DNA of 16,556 nucleotides, taken from CAXYVC01 sp964292295. Its GTDB lineage: Bacteria > Acidobacteriota > Holophagae > Holophagales > Holophagaceae. The position numbers and the translations under genes were made by a program. Under the pieces are notes generated by a model that was given only the letters and a program-made list of their open reading frames with translations, had not been told where the DNA came from and made no database searches. Each line of letters opens with the position of its first letter. Positions within the stretch are counted from its first letter, which is position 1. The stretch spans positions 1-16,556 of the forward strand of contig CAXYVC010000055.1 of the NCBI GenBank assembly GCA_964292295.1, written 5' to 3'. Positions 14,566-16,556 of this stretch are shown piece after piece.

Positions 14566-16020
14566 ATGATCTCTCCCAGGTTAATCCGTTCCTCTTTGTG
14601 GAATCTTTTGGGTTACGTCCTGCCACTTCTTGCAGGGCTCTATGCATTCCCGATTCTGAATCGGACTATGGGTCAGGATCGGTTTGGCCTAATGACCCTT
14701 ATTTGGGCCATGGTGGGATATTTCAACCTGTTCGACCTTGGCATTGGCCGGGCAATTACTCTCATGATTTCCCGTAAACTGGGCGGCGGTGATTGTCAGA
14801 GTATCCCAGCAATCTACAGGTCGGGAACCCTCTTCCTTCTCCTGATTGGGTGTGTGGGGGGGGTGGTTTTCGGTCTGTTTGCGCCGAAGTTGCTGGCCCA
14901 TGTCATTAAGGCGCCACCGGCCATGCGTGATGAGTTCTATCAATCTGTACGGCTGGTGGGGTTCTGTATGCCGCTCATCACACTGTCTGCTGCTCCTCGC
15001 GGGCTTCTGGAGGCCTATGGGGAGTTCGCCCGGCTAACCCTGCTACGGGTTCCGTTTGGTGTGCTCACTTTCCTTGTGCCCATCTGGTTTCCATCCGTTA
15101 TCAACAACCTAGCCTGGGTCACCTTCGAACTGGTAGTGCTCCGGGGGATCTGGCTGGTCTTGCACATCCTTGTAGCCCATCGGTTTGCCGGGAAGGTTCA
15201 GGTGGGGAAGGGGTTCTCTTGGAGATCCGTTCGGGAGCTAATGGTTTTTGGTGGTTGGATGACGGCTAGTAATATCATTGGTCCCATTTTAAGCACTGTT
15301 GATAGGTTTTTTATCGGGACCATCTCCTCTGCGGCGGCGATTGCCTACTATACGACCCCGTTCGAGGTGATTAGCCGGCTTGTTATTCTCCCCAATTCCC
15401 TTTCTTCAGTGCTCTTCCCCGAGTTGGGCAAGGGCTTGGTGGAGGATCGATGCAGGGCGGTGCAGACCTATCGAAACGCCCAGCGGCTATTGTGGATCAT
15501 TCTGTTTGTTGCATGCCTCTTCATTGCCGCCTTCGGTTTTCGCCTGCTTCAGTGGTGGATGGGTGAGGCTTTTGCCGCCGAGGCGTTTTGGGTCATGCTC
15601 CTGCTGAATGTCGGTGTCTTCTTTAACGGATTCGCATATCTGCCGTATGTTGCCCTGCACAGCTCTGGTCGTCCACGGACCACTGGTATCATTCACATCA
15701 TCGAATTGATCTTTTTTGTCCCCGCGCTGTGTCTTCTTATCAGATATTTTGGAGTCCTTGGGGCGGCTATGGCTTGGCTGGGGCGGGCTGCCCTGGATCT
15801 TATTGCCCTCGAATACTGTGCAAACCACGCGATTCGGTCGAACGTCCCGGTGATGGAAGTCATCTGTGTCGCGTTAGCATCCATTGCATTATTTGGCCTG
15901 CCTCTGGTTACCAGCCAGGCCGTACGAGGCGGGCTATTTTTGATGGGTATTGTCGGCGCTCTGTTGGTGCTCGGTGTGGGTTGGCGCCCCATGAAGTGTC
16001 CTGTACCCGACCAGATTTGA
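14566..16020 (+). CDS. Wzx-type polysaccharide flippase (MOP superfamily)
   Basis: Flippases of this type move undecaprenyl-linked repeat units across the inner membrane. The ATG at 14566 gives 484 residues starting MISPRLIRSSLWNLLGYVLP; GGAAAG (14553-14558) lies 7 bases upstream. A TTG at 14476 overlapping the preceding gene would add 30 residues unlike the family, so I reject it. About 12-14 hydrophobic segments can be traced, including about 10-32, 41-63, 86-108, 155-178, 225-250, 306-325, 340-360, 375-393, 430-450 and 455-472. The N-terminal pattern (NRTMGQDRFGLMTLIW, FDLGIGRA) is typical of the polysaccharide biosynthesis family. G+C is about half, against two-thirds upstream, and codons such as TTT, ATT and GTT are frequent, a usual sign of acquired surface-polysaccharide genes. 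The 74-base gap to the chain-length gene is AT-richer. Confidence 0.85.
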   Translation: MISPRLIRSSLWNLLGYVLPLLAGLYAFPILNRTMGQDRFGLMTLIWAMVGYFNLFDLGIGRAITLMISRKLGGGDCQSIPAIYRSGTLFLLLIGCVGGVVFGLFAPKLLAHVIKAPPAMRDEFYQSVRLVGFCMPLITLSAAPRGLLEAYGEFARLTLLRVPFGVLTFLVPIWFPSVINNLAWVTFELVVLRGIWLVLHILVAHRFAGKVQVGKGFSWRSVRELMVFGGWMTASNIIGPILSTVDRFFIGTISSAAAIAYYTTPFEVISRLVILPNSLSSVLFPELGKGLVEDRCRAVQTYRNAQRLLWIILFVACLFIAAFGFRLLQWWMGEAFAAEAFWVMLLLNVGVFFNGFAYLPYVALHSSGRPRTTGIIHIIELIFFVPALCLLIRYFGVLGAAMAWLGRAALDLIALEYCANHAIRSNVPVMEVICVALASIALFGLPLVTSQAVRGGLFLMGIVGALLVLGVGWRPMKCPVPDQI

Positions 16021-16030
16021 TTGGGCTTGG

Positions 16031-16075
16031 TAGCTCTCGAAGCAAACTCGCCCGCCGGCACGCGATCGAGAGCTA
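16031..16075. repeat. 10-bp inverted repeat between the flippase and the transposase relic
   Basis: TAGCTCTCGA (16031-16040) and TCGAGAGCTA (16066-16075) are exact reverse complements with a 25-base spacer. The right arm contains the stop codon of the minus-strand transposase relic. The repeat lies between two convergent reading frames, so a bidirectional terminator or an IS-end remnant are both possible. No T-tract follows on the plus strand. Confidence 0.55.
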
Positions 16076-16308
16076 ATTGTCGTTGCCAACGAGGTTGTTC
16101 AGCCTTGAGACCGGGGGCTGACCGTTTAGGGCCGAATGGGGCCTGTGGTGATTGTAGAAGTGGAGCCAGGCGCGAGCGCCTGGTTCCGCTCATCTGAGTT
16201 CTGCCAGGTGGGGCCGTAGGCCCACTCGCGCAGCGCGGTCTGGATCAGGCGTTCGGCCTTGCCGTTGGTTCTCGGGCGGTAGGGCCGACAACGTGAGCGG
16301 TGTTGCGG
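16073..16308 (-). pseudogene. IS481-family transposase, C-terminal relic with frameshift
   Basis: Reading the minus strand, residues RPRTNGKAERLIQTALREWAY match the DDE integrase core end of IS481-type transposases; the E of NGKAER is the third catalytic acidic residue. After codon 46 (about 16171) a one-base loss shifts the frame. Family sequence resumes at 16168 with WLHFYNHHRPHSALNGQPPV and ends at TAG (16073-16075). The first two catalytic acids and the N-terminal helix-turn-helix are absent, because homology stops at a TAG (16309-16311) where another element begins. It cannot encode an active enzyme. Confidence 0.85.
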
Positions 16309-16324
16309 CTAGGGCCTGTTTTCA

Positions 16325-16447
16325 GATCCTCGGCCAGGATTGGCTCAGGATCTCGAGGCCGCGCCCCTGGAACCGCTCCCAGGCGCGGTGGAGCATGGCC
16401 GCCTTCGGCAGCGTCGGCAGGGCCGTCGCCGCCGGTCTTAAGAGCGC
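16325..16447. other. Unassigned segment inside the IS5-like element
   Basis: About 120 bases between the transposase stop and the proposed element end. On the minus strand the frame, if TAG were read through, gives a 40-residue tail ending GLEILSQSWPRI, which I do not recognise. A 6-bp inverted repeat (16325-16330 with 16347-16352) lies near the end. No gene is called. Confidence 0.4.
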
Positions 16448-16556
16448 CTAACAAAACGCCCAATCCTTGGCGTACCAGCAGATGAGGATGCACCCGAGGC
16501 CGAGGAAGGCCTGGTGAATGTCGGACCTGCGTTCATAGCGCACGGCAAGTCGTCGG
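16448..16556 (-). CDS. IS5-family transposase, C-terminal 35 residues (truncated by window edge)
   Basis: The minus-strand frame reads RRLAVRYERRSDIHQAFLGL and continues GCILICWYAKDWAFC to TAG at 16448-16450. The pattern R-R-L-x-V-R-Y-E-R-R-x-D-I-H is the usual C-terminus of IS5-family DDE transposases, where the E is catalytic, followed by a hydrophobic helix ending ICW. The rest of the gene lies beyond the window. The frame stays open after the TAG to a TGA at 16322-16324, but that part is not recognised as transposase. Confidence 0.8.
   Translation of the reverse strand, partial: RRLAVRYERRSDIHQAFLGLGCILICWYAKDWAFC

Larger units (their letters stand above)
16313..16556 (-). mobile_element. 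Partial IS5-like insertion sequence, running off the window
   Basis: The end sequence GGCCTGTTTTCAG begins at 16313, just after CTAG (16309-16312), exactly where the IS481 homology breaks. CTAG or TA targets are usual for several IS5 groups. Inside lie about 120 bases without a recognised product, then the minus-strand transposase C-terminus. The other end is outside the window, so the target duplication cannot be confirmed. Confidence 0.65.

Overview
The window is a high-GC bacterial segment carrying the classic translation/transcription locus in one direction: tuf (5' end missing), rpmG, tRNA-Trp, secE, nusG, rplK, rplA, rplJ, rplL, rpoB, rpoC. After a strong terminator it changes character, with two surface-polysaccharide genes and a nest of broken insertion sequences. 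Hand counts of sample lines give about two-thirds G+C in the ribosomal and RNA polymerase genes and about one-half in the flippase gene. Gene order, the long RpoB and the protein style suggest a Gram-negative-type bacterium. My guess is Acidobacteriota, perhaps the Holophaga/Geothrix side, but the sequence alone does not prove it.

Layout. 1-908: C-terminal three quarters of EF-Tu. 933-1219: L33 and tRNA-Trp, with GC-rich hairpins on both sides of the tRNA. 1288-2131: SecE (Sec translocase) and NusG. 2225-4405: L11, L1, L10 and L7/L12, with a structured gap between rplK and rplA but almost none between rplA and rplJ. 4406-4730: a 325-base untranslated leader before rpoB with competing inverted repeats, a possible extended -10 promoter and a GC hairpin near the ribosome binding site. 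4731-13450: rpoB and rpoC. 13480-13519: intrinsic terminator. 13553-16020: a Wzz-like chain-length protein and a Wzx-like flippase. 16073-16556, minus strand: an IS481-family transposase relic cut at its upstream end by an IS5-like element that runs off the window.

The first block makes the elongation factor, large-subunit stalk and L1-arm proteins, the core RNA polymerase beta and beta' subunits, and the NusG factor that couples transcription to translation. The last block looks like one edge of an O-antigen or capsule locus.

The most unusual signal is in RpoB. An insert in the N-terminal protrusion domain (residues about 88-150) carries eight cysteines in two zinc-ribbon-like sets. The first set has exactly the cysteine spacing and flanking residues of the N-terminal zinc finger of RpoC, the next gene. 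Both window ends lie in commonly repeated genes (tuf and an IS), and three near-invariant EF-Tu residues at the left edge are wrong, so the window may be a draft contig broken at repeats.
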